Origin: Chthoniobacterales bacterium
GTDB taxonomy: Bacteria; Verrucomicrobiota; Verrucomicrobiae; Chthoniobacterales; UBA10450
Direction: 5' to 3'
Assembly (NCBI GenBank): GCA_003244125.1
Contig: QHBL01000389.1
Span: forward strand, 1 to 6,041
DNA: 6,041 nt
The position numbers were made by a program, and so were the translations under genes. The notes beneath the pieces were generated by a model. The model was not told the origin of the DNA, did not search any database, and was given only the letters and a program-made list of their open reading frames with translations. This document shows positions 5,299-6,041 of the stretch, piece after piece (position 1 is the first letter of the stretch; each line of letters starts with the position of its first letter).

Positions 5299-6041
5299 AT
5301 GATCGGCAACCTCAAATCCAAGGTTCCTCCCGGTCCGCTGGAGCAGAAATGGGCCAATCACAAGAATAACTCACGCCTCGTTAGCCCGAATAACCGGCGC
5401 AAGTTCGAGATCATCGTCGTCGGCAGCGGGCTCGCCGGCGGATCGGCCGCGGCTACGCTGGGCGAACTCGGCTACCGCGTGAAGTGTTTCTGTTACCAGG
5501 ACTCGCCGCGCCGCGCTCACTCCATTGCCGCGCAAGGCGGAATCAACGCCGCGAAAAATTACCAGAATGATGGCGATAGCGTCTTTCGCTTGTTTTACGA
5601 CACCATCAAAGGCGGCGATTTCCGTTCACGCGAACCCAACGTTTACCGCCTGGCTGAAGTCAGCGTTAACATCATCGACCAGTGCGTCGCGCAAGGCGTC
5701 CCTTTCGCACGCGAATACAGCGGCTACCTCGCGAATCGCTCCTTCGGCGGCGCGCAAGTCTCGCGCACCTTTTACGCCCGCGGGCAGACCGGCCAGCAGC
5801 TCCTGCTCGGTTGCTACCAGGCGCTCTGTCGCCAGGTCGCCGCCGGCACGGTGCAGATGTTTCCACAAACTGAGATGCTCGATCTCGTGCTCGTCGACGG
5901 CCACACCAAAGGCATTATCACACGCGATCTCAAGAGCGGCGCGATTCAGGCGTTCGCGGGTGATGCCGTCGTGCTTGCCACCGGCGGCTACGGCAACGTT
6001 TTTTTCCTATCGACCAACGCGCGCGGCTGCAACGTCACCGC
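5299..6041 (+). CDS. sdhA: Succinate dehydrogenase/fumarate reductase flavoprotein subunit (C-terminus beyond window edge)
   Basis: This is the catalytic flavoprotein that interconverts succinate and fumarate on the cytoplasmic side of the complex. The first 247 residues are present and the gene runs off the right edge. After an N-terminal extension ([13 protein letters not shown], residues 10-22) comes the FAD-binding dinucleotide motif VVGSGLAGG (G42, G44, G47), then [15 protein letters not shown] with H74, the expected site of covalent FAD attachment. [54 protein letters not shown] and [12 protein letters not shown] are all characteristic of the b558-linked SdhA family. ATG 5299 gives the expected N-terminus, but the bases before it (CCTCCT) are not a ribosome-binding site. 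It pairs functionally with sdhC upstream; sdhB should follow off-window. Direction of the reaction in vivo cannot be read from the sequence. Confidence 0.97.
   Translation, partial: MIGNLKSKVPPGPLEQKWANHKNNSRLVSPNNRRKFEIIVVGSGLAGGSAAATLGELGYRVKCFCYQDSPRRAHSIAAQGGINAAKNYQNDGDSVFRLFYDTIKGGDFRSREPNVYRLAEVSVNIIDQCVAQGVPFAREYSGYLANRSFGGAQVSRTFYARGQTGQQLLLGCYQALCRQVAAGTVQMFPQTEMLDLVLVDGHTKGIITRDLKSGAIQAFAGDAVVLATGGYGNVFFLSTNARGCNVT

Noticed and set aside
1..6041. CRISPR array, tRNA or rRNA genes, transposase
   Set aside because: No regularly spaced direct repeats, no tRNA-like cloverleaf or rRNA motifs, and no transposase-like protein were seen on either strand.

Overview
The window (about 58-60% GC by eye) reads as chromosomal DNA from a free-living bacterium, most probably a soil or freshwater Verrucomicrobium or a relative. 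The pointers are a clade II (Sec/lipoprotein-type) nitrous-oxide reductase, a Bacteroidetes/Verrucomicrobia-style cytochrome b558 SdhC with a matching SdhA, and a four-helix-bundle 'intervening sequence' (IVP) gene flanked by degenerate inverted repeats. The assignment rests on remembered family resemblance, not on a search.

Left block (1-2644), copper and N2O respiration. On the minus strand a lipoprotein cupredoxin (1196-1663) is followed after 11 bases by nosZ (1184 leftwards, cut by the window edge). Divergently, on the plus strand, lies a lipoprotein fusing a CusF-like copper-binding domain to a SCO/thioredoxin-fold copper chaperone (1730-2644). The 66-base divergent gap holds a near-perfect FNR/DNR-type box, TTGATGCGGGTCAA (1699-1712). 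A coherent reading is an anoxia- or NO-responsive unit: NosZ reduces N2O, the cupredoxin may donate electrons, and the SCO protein may deliver copper to the CuA site of NosZ.

Middle block (2645-4060). A convergent gap with an inverted repeat (2743-2769) leads to a minus-strand multi-pass membrane protein of unknown function (2792-3577). It is divergent from the sdh genes and probably belongs with them. The 483-base gap between it and sdhC contains a decayed fragment of a type I restriction-modification methyltransferase (hsdM remnant, 3663-3906), with motif IV NPPF, an internal deletion and a frameshift.

Right block (4061-6041), succinate dehydrogenase. sdhC (four membrane histidines, di-haem type) and sdhA (covalent-FAD histidine, cut by the right edge) would normally be adjacent. 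Here they are separated by an IVP cassette of about 530 bases. Its gene is broken by at least one and probably two frameshifts. It is bounded by an imperfect 24-base inverted repeat (4764-4787 and 5268-5291) that ends only seven bases before the sdhA start. This cassette, which resembles the 23S rRNA intervening-sequence element but sits in an operon mRNA, is the most unusual item here, together with the regulatory logic of the nos/sco gap.
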